A stretch of 64,000 nucleotides of DNA, taken from positions 245,459,187-245,523,186 of the forward strand of contig CM062289.1 in NCBI GenBank assembly GCA_031216915.1, written 5' to 3'. The position numbers and the translations under genes were made by a program. The notes below the pieces were generated by a model. It had not been told where the DNA came from and made no database searches. It was given only the letters and a program-made list of their open reading frames with translations. Source of the DNA: Pictodentalium vernedei. Its lineage: Eukaryota; Mollusca; Scaphopoda; Dentaliida; Dentaliidae. Positions 9,249 through 19,690 of this stretch are shown in pieces (the stretch's first letter is position 1; each line of letters starts with the position of its first letter).

Positions 9249-11580
9249 ATGTCTTCCAACAGTGTGCCTCCGTCGTCACAATTAATGAAGGGCTAGCGGA
9301 AAAGTGCTCATGTAATACGCCAATTGCCTAAGAGGACCCTAGTAGGTTCGACGGCCTTTGACGTCCGCTAGCTCGCCCGATGTAGCGTCCATTCACCGAA
9401 TGGTTCGGCAGCCGGGTTCGTCCGTTGCGGTCTAGAAGGAATTTTGGGGTGATGCGAGCACTATAAAATTAACTTAATGCACACCCAGTGACGGCGGATC
9501 GGAGGGAGAACGGAGGAAGCCTTTTAGTCCGGTTCATAGCTCGTTCCGGTCCATCCGGACGGCAAGCGAGAGAGGCCCCTCTCTCGTTCAACAACATCTG
9601 GCCCCAGATGTTGTGGTACAAATGTGTCGTTAGCGGAGCATACGTCCGTCGCTCGGGACGCTCCGTTGTATAGGCAGTCCGCTGAGACTGCTAAGGCTTC
9701 CTCTTCTCGTCAGCGCACACGACCGCACCTTGGCTGCGTGACCACCGATATATTACCAGCTTCGCCGATCAAGGATTCTTCGGCGACCAGGTCACACCAT
9801 CCGGCAGCCAGGGATTCGAGACCGATGGACTCCGGACGTTCGCATAGGAAAAGTATGCGGGAGCCATCTGATGCGGAGCTGCCCTCGGCGAAGCAGCGAT
9901 AGACTGCGCCTCCGCAGGTCTCGACGCCGGACATTCTTGTGCACATAGCACAGCTTATCGCAGCATCCCAGCAGCCGACAGAAACGGTGTCGGATCGAGA
10001 ATTATCCGACAGCGCTGGGTCGGTAGCCGGGGACTCGAGGCCTGCAGACTCCGGACGTTCGCATAGGAAGTGTGCGGGAGTCAACGTACACGGAGCTTCC
10101 AGCGGCAATGCATCGTAAGTCCGCTACTGCACAGGCCTCGGGAACGGACGTGCTTTCCTTAATAGCACAGTTTATCGCAGCATCCCAGCATCAACTGAAT
10201 CTGTCGCATATATTTTATCCGACGATGCTGGGTCGGGACGCTCCGCGGAAGCGGGTACGGACGTCCGAAAGTTTCATCCGGTCCGACGGGATACCGAAAG
10301 GGATTCGGTGGATTTCAAGCTTTCCCTTTCGGAACAACATATGCTGCGATGCCGGATAAGAAACTGATAACGTCGGTGGACTTAGAAATTTTTTTGGTTC
10401 GGTTCAGGGACATCGTCCCTCAGTTCCGACATAGTCCAATAATGTCACACAAACTTTCGAATTATTGAACGACGCTATATATATTATTATTTTATGCTTG
10501 CTATCCAAGCATTTCTGGTTTCTTGTTCGAAGAGTTATGGAGATGTCTTTCAAAAGTGTGCCTCTGTCGTCATAGTTAATGAGGAGTTAGCGGCAATAAG
10601 TGCTCATGGAATATGTCTATCGCTTACGGAGTGACATTCGCTAGCTCACCCGGTGTAGCGTACATTCATCGAATGGTTCGGCTGCCGGGTTCGTCCGTTG
10701 CAGTCTAGGAAGGAGATTTGGGTGATGCGAGCACTTTAATTACTTTAGTACTCACCCAGTGACGGCAGATTGAGGACAGATCGGAGGAAGCCAACAACAT
10801 AGGGGACCGCATGTTGTGGTTCAGATATTTTACATTCGGAGCATATGTCCGTTGCTCGGGACGCTCCATTATATTGACAGTCCGAGAGACTGTCTTTAAT
10901 GCTTCCTCATCCTCACAGCAGGGCACACGACCGCACATTGGCTACGTGACCTCGAGTATCCGATCAGTTTCGGCATTCAGTGATTCCACAGCGAATAGGT
11001 CGCGCCATCCGGTAGCCAAGGGACACGAGGCCTATACACTCCGTTCGCTCGCATATTGGAAGTATGCACGGGGTAACGATCTCGGAGCTTCCTGCGGCAA
11101 TGCATCGTAAGACCGCTGCTCCTCAGGCCTCAGTGACGGACGTGCTATCCGAGTTAGCACAGTTGTTTCGCAGCATCCCAGCAATTGACGGTTTCTCGGT
11201 CGAATCAGGAATTATCCGACGGCGCTGGGTCGGTGCGGTCCGCGGTTGCATCAAGCTACGGACGACCGAACGCTTTATAGGGTCCGACAGGATGGCGAAA
11301 GGGATTCGAAAGATTTCGAGTTTTCCCTTTAGTAGTATCGGAAGATGCCTTTCATATCTTCTGGCATTTCTTCCAGTGATTATTTTTCGGACTTCATTGC
11401 TGCGATCTTGGATAAGAGACTTATAGCGTCATTGGACTCGGATTTTTCGATCGGTACAGGGACTTTGTCCCTGACTTACCGACGCAGTCCAATATTGTCA
11501 TTACAACATGTGTTTTATTTTTCGACGCTATATATTTATATATATACAAGCCTGCTACTAAGCATGATAGTTTAGTTTCT
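9249..11580 (+). pseudogene. A1 gag-like region, tandemly duplicated
   Basis: Two diverged copies of a roughly 1.1-1.3 kb unit lie head to tail: 9249-10540 and 10541-11580. Both begin with 'GTGTGCCTC(C/T)GTCGTCA' text, share 'GAATGGTTCGGC(A/T)GCCGG' and 'GGTGATGCGAGCACT', and each encodes serine-, arginine- and alanine-rich protein with 'AHSSS/SRQRTRP' and 'SDRM/SDGIPKGIR' type segments. The position just after the leader and upstream of RNase H is where DIRS elements keep their gag-like ORF. Stops and frameshifts break every frame. The same duplication occurs in A2 and A3, so it predates their divergence. The gag identity rests on position and composition. Confidence 0.6.
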
Positions 11581-11879
11581 TGTCCGCGTGGCTCATTTCT
11601 GCCATTTTATCTTTTTTACATATAGTTTATTTTGGCAGAGCAGGGCATACCGAGAGTTCATATGTGTCTAGACGGTGTGATTAAAGACTGCATATATTCT
11701 TTTTCGCCGTTTATGTCTTTTCCAATTTCAATGTTGGGAACGACATTATGTATAGTAGACTTAACTTAGACGCTTTATTATACGTAATCCGCCTTACTGA
11801 GGCGTTATCATTACGTCTTCAAGAAAAGATTTACGGGATATTATTCTCAATGTAATTTCTTTTGAGGGCAGTAGTTTGT
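11581..11879 (+). other. A1 spacer between gag repeat and RNase H
   Basis: AT-rich stretch homologous to about 40740-41020 in A2 and 53850-54130 in A3. No motif was recognised. In a complete DIRS element the gag C-terminus and reverse transcriptase would follow. Confidence 0.5.
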
Positions 11880-12660
11880 TCACGTATAACTCCGCCCTTC
11901 AGTGGCTGATTGGAGTTGGTTAAGAACTCTCTCAGAGTCGCTTCGTTCTCGGAGGAGCTTCTCTTCGACGGCAACTTTCCGGCAATCCATGAATTGCTTG
12001 ATTTATACATTCTCTTGTCTATCTAGTGTTACAAGAGATTCAGACTGGGGCAAACATTCGGTGGTTGACTCAGAGAGTGCCGCCGCAGTTGCCGGACCCG
12101 AGTGTGGCTGTTATGACGGTTGCCAGTCAAACAGATTGGGATATATACTGATCCCTACGGATTCGAAGTGCCAGGGTCTTTGGGTTCCGCAGTCTTTTAG
12201 CTATCAGTTTAACTTCCGCAGAATAATGTTTTTTAGGCTTGCTTTATGTCATTGCATGAACATTATTCAGAAACGCATGCCCAAATTCCTGTCCTTTAAT
12301 TCGACAGTAGTGGCGTATCTCCGGATCCAGGGAGGCACTCTTTCGTTTCCGTTATTCAATTTAATGGAAAGAATCCATCTGTTGGTTATAGTACACCAAG
12401 TTCAGTTTTGATCCGTCATATTCTGGGTCGTCTGATTGTTTTAACGCACTCCCGTTCTCTTACGGGTCGCTTGTTGCTGTCAGAATGGACTCTCAACAAA
12501 CAAGTATTCAATCAGATTTGCTATCTATGGGAGCGCCCAATGATGTTTTATTTTATGACACAGCTTGCTAATCATTTGCAGACGTATGTGTTGGCTTGTC
12601 CAGATCTCTGAGCTAATACTGTTAACACTCTATTGATCTATAGGACGGAATGATAGGATA
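11880..12660 (+). pseudogene. A1 gag C-terminus and RNase H remnant (no RT)
   Basis: The frame first shows a short gag-like piece (FDGNF-type text near 11965), then directly the RNase H region. A TDAS-like catalytic block is recoverable in another frame near 12110-12135 (ACGGTTGCCAGTCAAACAG region). Later come SFNSTVVAYLR and, at about 12413-12440, RHILGRLIVL followed by the EWTLN motif and a segment ending YVLACPDL. That order and wording match the RNase H part of DIRS polyproteins. The reverse-transcriptase palm with its YxDD box is missing between gag and RNase H. Several frame changes are needed to follow the homology, so this is dead. Confidence 0.7.
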
Positions 12661-13800
12661 CGCGTATCCTCCGGCGCTGTTGTTTTAGCAGGTATTGCTA
12701 AGATAAACAACCACAATACATTTCTGTTGATAGCATCTCTATCTTCACAGAGATCATGAGTAATTTACTCTCTTGTCTACTGTGGATCTTAACGTGAAAT
12801 CTTCCTCTATGTGAGGATCTTTTTTCACTGGGTAAATCGTGTCATCTTTATCACAACCAGCAAGGTCGCAACCTTCATGTATTCCGTTGTGTGGTCCGTA
12901 TTGCATTGTAAGCACTGTACTGGACGAGCTTTGGACGCGATTTCTTACTATAGGAGATCCTCTTCTTCGTTTTTCTATGCGACTAAAGTGGAGGCTCTTC
13001 CGTCGTGGTGTAGGGATCATTATGTTCATATGGTTGATCCCTCCATACTACTCATTGCTATTTTTTAGTATACTTGTTTCACAAGATCTACTGCAGCCTG
13101 TTGTTATTTAGGTTATAGGTTTATGTTACCTCATACCTATGCACTCTACGATAGTTTACAATTGAGTCTTTTGTCTCTTTATCTAAGTCAGTTAGTAACT
13201 TTTTGATAAATAGACTTAGAATCTTTAGATTAAATTCCTATACGGATTTTAACTTCAGGTTCTTATTTAGCTAAGTAATCATTTGAGCCTCTGGAAACAG
13301 TAGTTTTCAAATTCTGACCTTTTAGACAGTAATTCTGTTGATTTCTCTTTTACTGTAGAGTCAGTGAGTTTCATGCACTATCGATGGATGATTTTCACTT
13401 TCATAGTTTCGGAATCAATACTTCCGTTACTATTTAGGTTGGATTGTTGCATAAGAGTTAGGCTCCTATTATCCGGAACCTATTATTTTAAGGTCCTTCC
13501 GTCTTAGTATGGGCATAGGCCTTTACTCTTTCCGGGTACAGTTTATGTATTTATAAACAGATATCTGTTTATTACAAGGGCGTAAGCTTCTTCTGTCTTT
13601 GATGTCTAGTAGAAGGACGTTACGCTCCATTTTATTGTTAATGGATTCTATTAACTAGCGTACTGCTTATGGTATATCATTGGCTTAGCAGTTGTGCTTA
13701 AGATTTCGGCTCATGAAGTAAGAGTTCTTCTACTTCTTGGGCTTACATTAATAGTATTGCTATTATAGATTTTTTAAGGCTGCTCATTGCGCTCAGCCAT
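12661..13800 (+). pseudogene. A1 tyrosine recombinase remnant
   Basis: The junction reads GMIGYAYPPALL, as at the RT/RH-to-recombinase junction of A2 and A3. The N-terminal core-binding region follows (MRLKWRLFRR at about 12977-13006; compare AAKWKVFCRWC in B). The catalytic HxxR motif survives as AHEVR at about 13706-13720. The intervening R-containing segment and the final catalytic Tyr are not clearly readable. The enzyme would integrate the circular DIRS intermediate into chromosomal DNA. Stops and frameshifts throughout make this non-functional. Confidence 0.65.
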
Positions 13801-14487
13801 CCATTCATGAATTTTATCTCAGAAATATCGAGTCCATTTCTGGAGGCCTCTATTGTTAGGTCTATTATCTACTGCTCAGAATGTCATTCACTTAACAGTT
13901 GCTACTATAGCTAGGTAGGCTGTCTGTTTCGGCAGTGTCTCCGTTCGGCTGCCCTCTTCGCTCTGGGCTATTTGACCCAGGGCAAGAAAAAGGGGGGGGG
14001 GGGGGGGGGGGGAGGGTGTTCCCTTGGGTCACCTGTTTTTACTATGAAAACAAGGGGATACCTCCTCCGGGGTTAGTAATTCTGAGCTGTTATTGGGATG
14101 GTTGTTTAGTGAGAAGTTTAAGTTTATAAAATTCATTCAAGTCTTAGTTTTTAAAGTATAGCTTTTGAATATTGCATATGTCAACGGACATGATTATGCA
14201 ATTCTCACACACTTTTAGGAGTATAAGAGTCTCTATTCTCTAGACTTACTTTATTATTGGCTTACTTTAAAAATTATTAGTATAAGGATTATTGGATATT
14301 AATAGAGTACATGGATGTATGAAGCTCAATTTTTGGAAGGTGTTGTATCTTTCTAATTTATCATAAATAAGAAAGATACATGTAAGGCCTATTACTTCTT
14401 TTCCCTACAGGGGATGACTCTATTTTATTTTATTGAGCGTATTCCATTTTGCTCTATGTCCTTGGCCCTCCAGCCTTTTTACTATTC
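13801..14487 (+). other. A1 3' non-coding region with G21 tract
   Basis: The sequence between the recombinase remnant and the internal complementary region. It contains a run of 21 G at 13992-14012. The homologous tract is 11 long in A2 (38521-38531) and 14 long in A3 (51631-51644). No gene seen. Confidence 0.6.
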
Positions 14488-14575
14488 AGCTATGTCTGGG
14501 TCATTGGTACAGTATAAAAATGTTAAAAAATTTATAGTAATTTATATATTTTTTATACTTACCAATGACCCAGAC
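14488..14575 (+). repeat. A1 internal complementary region
   Basis: It joins, back to back, complements of the left end (TGTCTGGGTCATTGGTACAG then TATAAAAAT) and of the right end (GTTAAAAAATTTATAGTAAT). This is the DIRS feature thought to template completion of the circular DNA. The junction base reads AAC|ATTTTT when inverted, agreeing with the TTTTTTAAC outer right end of A1. Confidence 0.75.
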
Positions 14576-14650
14576 GGGGATGGCCCTCCCAGGAGTTGGG
14601 AACTCTTGCCTCCCCGCTGAGTACATAGCGCTTACCAGGCACTGGTTATT

Positions 14651-14877
14651 AGAATGATAAATGGCGCCAATTTCGGAACGTCCTTGACACTGCGCATGCG
14701 CAGTAGGGGCGAAGTGTGGAGGGCCTTTCAGGACATGTTTTCTTTAGTTTTAGATGCAAATTTTGGGGATTGGGGGGCAAAATTTGTGTTTGGCCCTATA
14801 TTTTAAGAGTTAGCACCAGCTATGTCTGGGTCATTGGTAAGTATAAAAAATATATAAATTACTATAAATTTTTTAAC
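14651..14877 (+). repeat. A1 right inverted terminal repeat
   Basis: Reverse complement of 7912-8112 up to about 14855, then an extra AT-rich end finishing CTATAAATTTTTTAAC. It carries TGCGCATGCGCA at 14691-14702. Confidence 0.85.
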
Positions 14878-15060
14878 TTTTGTACTTTTCCTCTTGTTTT
14901 TTGTTCTGTCAAGATACTCGGAGAGAACAGCAATAATACACAGTTGATCTTTGTCAAATGTGAAGAGATAAATGATATGTTTATGATGTGAGGGTCTGGT
15001 TGTTTTAAGATGTTCTGTTATGACGAAAACCACCCCCGAATCAGAAACTTTAATATTTTT
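14878..15060. other. unassigned sequence flanking A1
   Basis: A pyrimidine-rich start (CTTTTGTACTTTTCCTC) may be the continuation of the sequence interrupted at 7911. No recognised gene. Confidence 0.4.
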
Positions 15061-15189
15061 ATGTGTACCCATACTATGTATGGTACACATAATGCCGGCA
15101 TCCGGGGTGGCCATCCGTCGTTCGTCCATCCTTTGTCTGTCCGTCTGTCTGTCCATCCGGGCCAACATTGGGGGTTTAGGGGATATTAT

Positions 15190-15650
15190 TATTAGGGGCT
15201 ACCTCCAAATTAAGGTAGTGTTAGGGTTAGGAGTGGGGTGGGGTGGGGTTAGGAGTAGGGGTAGCCCCAGAGTAGGGCTTAAGGTTGGGGAGGGTTAGGT
15301 CCCAGGGGGGGGGGTAGGGTTGGGGTCAGGGGTGGGGTGGGGTTTTAGTTTTAGTAGCTCCTAAACCGAAAAATAGCTCCTAATCCTATTGGTTTGGCTA
15401 GGGTGGAGTTGGGTCAGTGGTGGGGTGGGTGTTAGGATTAGGGGTAGCCCCAGAGTAGGGCTTAAGGTTGGGGGGATTAGGTCCTGGGGGTGGGTGGGGG
15501 TTAGGGTCTGGTGTGGGCTTTTAGGGTTTAGGGTCAGGGTGGGGTAGGGTTAGGGTTAGGGTGTGGTTTTTGGGTGGAGGGTTGGGGGTTAGGGTTAAAT
15601 ATAAGTTCTAGGGTGGAGGGGATGGGGTTCTGGGTAAAATAAGGTTTTGG
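15190..15650 (+). repeat. G-rich telomere-like low-complexity block
   Basis: Degenerate GGGTTAGGG/GGGGTAGGG text, including 'GGGTTAGGGTTAGGG' near 15545-15565, with many GGG runs. It lies inside family T between the CCGT tract and the 165-bp array. It is a plausible G-quadruplex former or an interstitial telomere-like motif, but the irregularity argues against a true telomere relic. Confidence 0.7.
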
Positions 15651-15714
15651 ACATACAAAATGTTTTTTTGGTAGCCCATAAACCCGAAATGCTGGAGGGT
15701 CCGTCCGTCCGACG

Positions 15715-16885
15715 TCCATATCCATTTCTTTGGCATTCGATAACTTGAAAATTATTACTTGGATTAAAAAGTTACTTTATATTTGTGTTCAGGTTACTGA
15801 TGTGCTGAGCTGTATAGTTTTTGGTGTAAATCTTATAATTTGATCCTGAGATATTAACTCTTTATCCTTCAAATTGAGAATTCTTCCAATCCCTTTGGCA
15901 TGAGATAACTCAAAAAATATCAATCCAATTGTCATGTTACTTTATATATATCTTCAGGTTACAGATGTTCTGAGCTGTATAGCTTTTGGTGTAAATCTGT
16001 TATTTTGATCCTGAGATATTAACCCTTTATCCTTCAAATTGAAAATTCCTTCAATCCCTTTGGCATTCGATAACATGAAAAATATTGCTTGGATTGTCAA
16101 GTTACTTTATATTTGTGTTTAGATTACTGATATGCCGAGCTGTATAGTTTTTAGTGTAAATCTGATAATTTGATCCTGAGATGTTAACCCTTTATCCTTC
16201 AAATTGAAAATTCCTCCAATCCCTTTGGCATTCGATAACTTGAAAAAAATTGCTTGGATTGTCAAGTTACTTTATATTTGTGTTCAGGTTACTGATGTGC
16301 CGAGCTGTATAGTTTTTGGTGTAAATCTGTTATTTTAATTCTGAGATATTAACCCTTTATCCTTCAAATTGAAAATTCCTCCAATCCCTTTGGCATTCGA
16401 TAAGTTGAAAAATATTGCTTGGGTTGTCAAGTTACTTTATATTTGTGTTCAGTTTACTGATGTGCCGAGCTGTATAGTTTTTGGTGTAAATCTGATAATT
16501 TGATCCTGAGATATTAACCCTTTATCCTTCAAATTGAAAATTCCTCCAATCCCTTTGGCATGAGATAACTCAAAAAATATATATCCGATTGTCATCTTAC
16601 TTCATATATGTGTCCAGGTTACTGGTGTGCTAGCTGTATAGTTTTTGGTGTAAATCTGATAATTTGATCCTGTGATATTAACCCTTTATCCTTCAAATTG
16701 AGAACTCCTCCAATCCATTTCTTCGGCATGCGATAACTCAATAAATATTAATCCGATTATCAGGTTACTTTATATATGTATTCAGGTTACTGATGTGCTG
16801 TATAGTTTTTTATGTAAATCTAATAATTTGATCCGGAGATATTAACCCTTTATCCATCAAATTAGGCACTCCTCCAATCCATTTC
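15715..16885 (+). repeat. tandem array, seven units of 165 bp
   Basis: The anchor GTTACTTTAT recurs at 15771, 15936, 16101, 16266, 16431, 16596 (variant) and 16764, giving spacings of 165 bp five times and then 168. Units share 'TGAGATATTAACCCTTTATC' and 'CAATCCCTTTGGCAT'. No coding potential. Confidence 0.9.
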
Positions 16886-16888
16886 TAT

Positions 16889-16950
16889 ATGTACCCATAC
16901 CATGTATGGTGTACATAATGTCGGAATCCAGGGTGGCCCTCCGTCATACA
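16889..16950 (+). repeat. second family T hairpin head, truncated
   Basis: Hairpin at 16889-16916 (ATGTACCCATAC.../GTATGGTGTACAT) followed by 'TCCAGGGTGGCCCTCCGTCA', then abrupt loss of T homology where the DIRS C remnant begins. Confidence 0.65.
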
Positions 16951-17265
16951 GCTTTCTACTAGTTGCGCGTATGTGTACACATCTGACGATTTCATCGGCC
17001 TATTTTTTATATCTAAAACCACAAGTGTTTGAGCCTTTGAGCAGTACATAAAGCCATAAGAGTGGCCAATTTTTTGGTTAGAAGTTCCAATGATAAATCT
17101 GTATGTGGATAATGAGATTCTAAATATTTAAGTAAAGTAGAAACATTCCAGAGGGTCGAGTAACAAGGCTTAGGAGAATTTTGGAATTTTTGTTTAACAC
17201 TCCTTTTACAACAATGTTGATCAGTTTAGAATCAAGTTGGATTCGACAACAATTTCAAAGTTTGA
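16950..17265 (-). pseudogene. DIRS C tyrosine recombinase, C-terminal fragment
   Basis: On the minus strand, below the M1 insertion, the frame resumes with a recombinase-like segment (VVKGVLNKN near 17200) and then LATLMALCTAQRLKHL. The latter fits the first catalytic Arg box of DIRS recombinases (Arg codon at 17034-17036). Homology ends near 16950, so the HxxR and Tyr motifs are lost. A one-base shift near 17235 and a stop make it dead. The N-terminal half lies at 21853-22110, on the other side of M1. Confidence 0.6.
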
Positions 17266-17559
17266 TTAACCTTTTACCCAACGTAACTGCCAAAAACAGC
17301 CAGCGCTATTCACAAAAATCGCCAATTTTCATTATTTTTTTCATTTTTTGTCTCAAAGACATAGGTTATGACCCCTCTTTGGAACGAGCTCGTTCCAATG
17401 GGGGTCATAACCTACGTGTTTGAGACAAAAAATGAAAATGAAAGTATCAGTGACATTGTAGCTCAACTTGACAAACTTGAAATGGTAAATTTGAAGATCA
17501 TTGGTTCCCAATGGCATTATGTGTGCACAACATCAGAGCAATTCATGCGTTTTTAAATG

Positions 17560-19690
17560 TAAACAGTAAGGCTGGCTAAAGAAAGATTGATACACAAATG
17601 CAGTAAGTTCGGAGATCATTGTAAATGGCAACTTTTTTCACAGAAATGAATCTGCATGTAGATGTTTCTCCTAATGAGCATGCCAAGCCCCAAAACAATC
17701 CTACGATAAATGTGCCCTGTAGGACATGTCAAAAAAGAATGTAAATGCAATAGATTCAAAGATTGTTGCTAACAGCCACAGTTTTTGATAAAAATGAAAA
17801 GAAAATCGGTTGCTCCAATCTCTGTCACCCTGAATAAGCATATGAAGTTTCCAAACAACCCGATAATGAAAGCACCCTCTCAGGCATGCCAAAGGAAGAT
17901 GTTAATGCCCAAATGCACTAAGTTTAATGGCCATTGCTGATGGCAATGGTGTTTTTATCTTTTTTATGGAAATTCATAAATATACCCTGTAGAGAGTGCA
18001 AATGGGATAAGTTACTACAAAAATGTACTAAGTCCAAAGGCTGGTGCTAACAACAATCATATTTTACAGAAATGAAAAGAAATCAACAGCTAACATCTAG
18101 AGGGCACCAAGAACATGCATACCAAATTTCAAGCGATCCTATCACAAATGTGCCCTGAGGGCATGCCAGAGGAATATACTGATGCCAGACTAAACTAAGT
18201 TCAAAGGTTGTTGCCAGCAGCAAGATTTTTTTACCAGAAATGGAAGAAAATCAATAGCTAGAAGTTACCCCAAACTAGCATACCAAGTTTCAAATTGATC
18301 CGATTATAAATGTGCCCTGCAGGGTGAGTCAAGTGGAAATATTGATGCATAAGTGCACTAAGTCCATCAAAGGTCATCGCCAGTGGCAACATTTTTTGAC
18401 TGAAATGGAAGATAATCGATAGCTCCCATCTAAAGGTCACCCCAAACAAGCATACCAAGCTTCAAACCGATCTTATCATAAATGTGCCCTGAAGGGCATG
18501 CCAAAGGAATATATTGATGCCTGACTAAACTAAGTTCAAAGGTCATTGCCAGCGGCAACATTTTTTGCCAGAAATGGAAGAAAATCGATAGCTCTCATCT
18601 AGAGGTCAACCCAAACAAGAGGCCTCACAGGGCCTGAAGTGCTCATAGAAATCTGATTATAAATGTGCCCTGTAGGGTGTGCCAAAGGGAAGTATTGAGG
18701 TCTGACTAAACTAAGTTAAAAATGCCATTGCCAGCAGCAACATTTTTCGACGGAAATGGAAGATAATCGACAGCTCCCATCTAGAGGTAACCCCAAACAA
18801 GCATACCAAGTTTCAAACTGATCTGATCATAAATGTGCCCTGTAGGGTGTGCCAAAGGAATATATTGATGCCTGACTAAACTAAGTTCAAAGGTCATTGC
18901 CAGCCGCAACATTTTTTGCCAGAAATGGAAGAAAATCGATAGCTTTCATCTAGAGGTCAACCCAAACAAGAGGCCTCACAGGGCCTGAAGTGCTCATAGA
19001 AATCTGATTATAAATGTGCCCTGTAGGGTGTGCCAAAGGGAAGTATTGAGGTCTGACTAAACTAAGTTAAAAATGCCATTGCCAGCAGCAACATTTTTCG
19101 ACGGAAATGGAAGATAATCGACAGCTCCCATCTAGAGGTAACCCCAAACAAGCATACCAAGTTTCAAACTGATCTGATCATAAATGTGCCCTGTAGGGTG
19201 TGCCAAAGGAATATATTGATGCCTGACTAAACTAAGTTCAAAGGTCATTGCCAGCCGCAACATTTTTTGCCAGAAATGGAAGAAAATCGATAGCTTTCAT
19301 CTAGAGGTCAACCCAAACAAGAGGCCTCACAGGGCCTGAAGTGCTCATAGAAATCTGATTATAAATGTGCCCTGTAGGGTCTGCCAAAGGGAAGTATTGA
19401 GGTCTGACTAAACTAAGTTAAAAATGCCATTGCCAGCAGCAACATTTTTCGACGGAAATAGAAGATAATCGATAGCTCCCATCTAGAGGTAACCCCCCAA
19501 CAAGCATACCAAGTTTCAAACTGATCTGATCATAAATGTGCCCTGTAGGGTGTGCCAAAGGAATATATTGATGCCTGACTAAACTAAGTTCAAAGGTCAT
19601 TGCCAGCCGCAACATTTTTTGCCAGAAATGGAAGAAAATCGATAGCTCTCATCTAGAGGTCAACCCAAACAAGAGGCCTCACAGGGCCTG
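17560..19690. repeat. tandem array with 351-bp higher-order period
   Basis: The basic units of about 170-180 bp share 'AAATGTGCCCTGTAGGGT' and 'GACTAAACTAAGTT'. From about 18600, two unit types alternate, so 'GAGGCCTCACAGGGCCTGAA' recurs at 18619, 18970, 19321 and 19673 (351, 351 and 352 bp). Higher-order copies are nearly identical, indicating recent expansion, while units below 18300 are more diverged. Confidence 0.9.

Larger units (their letters stand above)
7912..14877 (+). mobile_element. DIRS-like retrotransposon A1, RT-less
   Basis: About 6.97 kb. Inverted terminal repeats of about 200 bp (7912-8112 and 14651-14855, the latter extended to 14877) enclose a leader, a duplicated gag-like region, an RNase H remnant, a tyrosine-recombinase remnant and an internal complementary region at 14488-14575. 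This is the DIRS layout, used by elements that integrate a circular DNA with a tyrosine recombinase and leave no usual target duplication. The reverse-transcriptase domain that should lie before RNase H is absent, as in A2 and A3. All reading frames are broken. A1 is more diverged from A2 and A3 than they are from each other. Confidence 0.85.
15061..16888 (+). mobile_element. hairpin-headed tandem-repeat element, family T
   Basis: The perfect 30-nt hairpin at 15061-15090 (ATGTGTACCCATAC...) is followed by 'CATCCGGGGTGGCCATCCGT', a CCGTCTGTCTGTCC tract, a G-rich block and a 165-bp tandem array. A second hairpin of the same family and orientation begins at 16889. There is no transposase, so it is non-autonomous. 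Confidence 0.7.

Noticed and set aside
15545-15565. true telomere end
   Set aside because: Only a few TTAGGG-like units, irregular, embedded between repeat elements on both sides.
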